From JBFWQM01 sp050249455 (GTDB lineage Bacteria; Pseudomonadota; Alphaproteobacteria; MPNO01; VGEU01), in assembly GCA_050249455.1 (NCBI GenBank), contig JBFWQM010000245.1, forward strand, positions 1 to 7,719: a stretch of 7,719 nucleotides of DNA. The letters run 5' to 3'. Shown here piece after piece: positions 7,149 to 7,719 of this stretch (positions are counted from its first letter, which is position 1; every line of letters begins with the position of its first letter). Both the position numbers and the translations under genes were made by a program. The notes below the pieces were generated by a model that was given only the letters and a program-made list of their open reading frames with translations, was not told where the DNA came from and searched no databases.

Positions 7149-7719
7149 GCGAGGAACGGGGACGCACGCGATCGCTTGGCCGCGGCCTGTCGGCGCTCCT
7201 GGGCGAGGATGCGCCGGCGCCCGCGGTGCCGCCGCCGCCCGCCGCGGCGGCGCCCGACGACGCGCGCGCGGCGCGGACGGCGCCGATCGAGTTCCTGCGC
7301 CCCAACCGCTACCAGCCGCGGCGGCGCTTCGACGAAAGCGAGATCGACGCGCTGGTCGATTCGATCCGCGCCAACGGCATCATCCAGCCCATCCTGGTGC
7401 GCCCGCACCCCGACGAGCCCGGGCGCTACGAGATCGTCGCCGGCGAGCGCCGCTGGCGCGCCGCGCAGCGCGCCCAGCTGCACGAGGTGCCGATCAACGT
7501 GCGCGAGCTCTCGGACAAATCGGCGCTCGAGGTCGCGCTGGTCGAGAACATCCAGCGCCAGGACCTCAACGCCATCGACGAGGCCGAAGGCTACCGCCGC
7601 CTGATGGCGGAGTTCGGCCACACGCAGGAGGACATCGCGACCACGATCGGCAAGAGCCGAAGCCACATCGCCAACACGCTGCGCCTCCTGTCGCTGCCGG
7701 CGCCGGTGCAGCAGCTCGT
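7145..7719 (+). CDS. parB: Chromosome partitioning protein ParB (Spo0J), N-terminal 191 residues (runs off the window)
   Basis: The frame from ATG 7145 stays open to the window end. ParB binds parS, hydrolyses CTP and slides as a clamp to form the partition complex, which stimulates ParA and loads SMC. In order: a basic N-terminus with LGRGLSALLG at 11-20, the conserved segment that contacts ParA; a Pro/Ala linker at about 22-45, written by about 90% G+C DNA; the ParB/Srx-like CTP-binding domain with LRPNRYQPRRRFDE (51-64), GIIQPILVRP (78-87) and GERRWRAA (100-107); ENIQRQDLN (134-142); and a helix-turn-helix at about 160-182 (TQEDIATTIGKSRSHIANTL) that reads parS. The last part of the DNA-binding domain and the C-terminal dimerisation domain lie beyond the window. 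It overlaps the parA stop codon by ATGA and has a strong ribosome binding site. Confidence 0.97.
   Translation, partial: MSEERGRTRSLGRGLSALLGEDAPAPAVPPPPAAAAPDDARAARTAPIEFLRPNRYQPRRRFDESEIDALVDSIRANGIIQPILVRPHPDEPGRYEIVAGERRWRAAQRAQLHEVPINVRELSDKSALEVALVENIQRQDLNAIDEAEGYRRLMAEFGHTQEDIATTIGKSRSHIANTLRLLSLPAPVQQL

Overview
The window is very GC-rich bacterial chromosome. Hand counts of 60-base lines give about 73-80% G+C in most genes and 90% in the parB linker. The block mnmE - mnmG - rsmG - parA - parB, with two parS centromere sites inside it, is the classic replication-origin-proximal arrangement. Gene order, composition and protein style (for example the GVSRET stretch of RsmG that encodes parS, and a DUF6489-type small protein) suggest an alphaproteobacterium, perhaps of the Rhodospirillales or a neighbouring order. 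That placement is an inference; no rRNA gene is present to test it.

Layout. Positions 1-2173 carry two genes on the minus strand: a complete YyaL/SPATA20-type thioredoxin-domain protein (149-2173) and, directly downstream of it, the first 45 codons of a probable O6-methylguanine-DNA methyltransferase (1-135) that runs off the window. A 148-base divergent intergenic region (2174-2321) separates these from a long plus-strand series. That series is a DUF6489-like 82-residue protein (2322-2570), a thioredoxin-fold [2Fe-2S] ferredoxin (2570-2923), mnmE (2952-3662, cut by a gap), a run of exactly 100 N (3663-3762), mnmG (3768-5648), rsmG (5650-6300), parA (6297-7148) and the first 191 codons of parB (7145 to the window end).

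How the genes work together. MnmE and MnmG form the complex that makes the cmnm5/nm5-type modification of wobble uridine-34 in certain tRNAs. RsmG methylates 16S rRNA at the site corresponding to E. coli G527. ParA and ParB, acting on parS, move and organise the chromosome origin. From mnmG to parB the genes are spaced by 1 base or overlap by 4 bases, which indicates one operon with translational coupling. One parS lies across the mnmG start codon and a second lies in codons 17-22 of rsmG, so the centromere brackets mnmG and is built into the coding sequence of its own operon.

Cautions. The 100-N gap is a scaffold placeholder. About 200 MnmE residues (roughly 600 bp) are missing, so the real gap must be much longer than drawn, and the open frame that runs through it from MnmE into MnmG is an artefact. 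The last 30 bases before the gap are unusually A+T-rich and may be unreliable. I did not find a clearly new system. The most informative observations are the embedded parS pair, the composition break in the ferredoxin gene and the gap-edge anomaly. No tRNA, rRNA, CRISPR array, insertion sequence or convincing terminator was seen.
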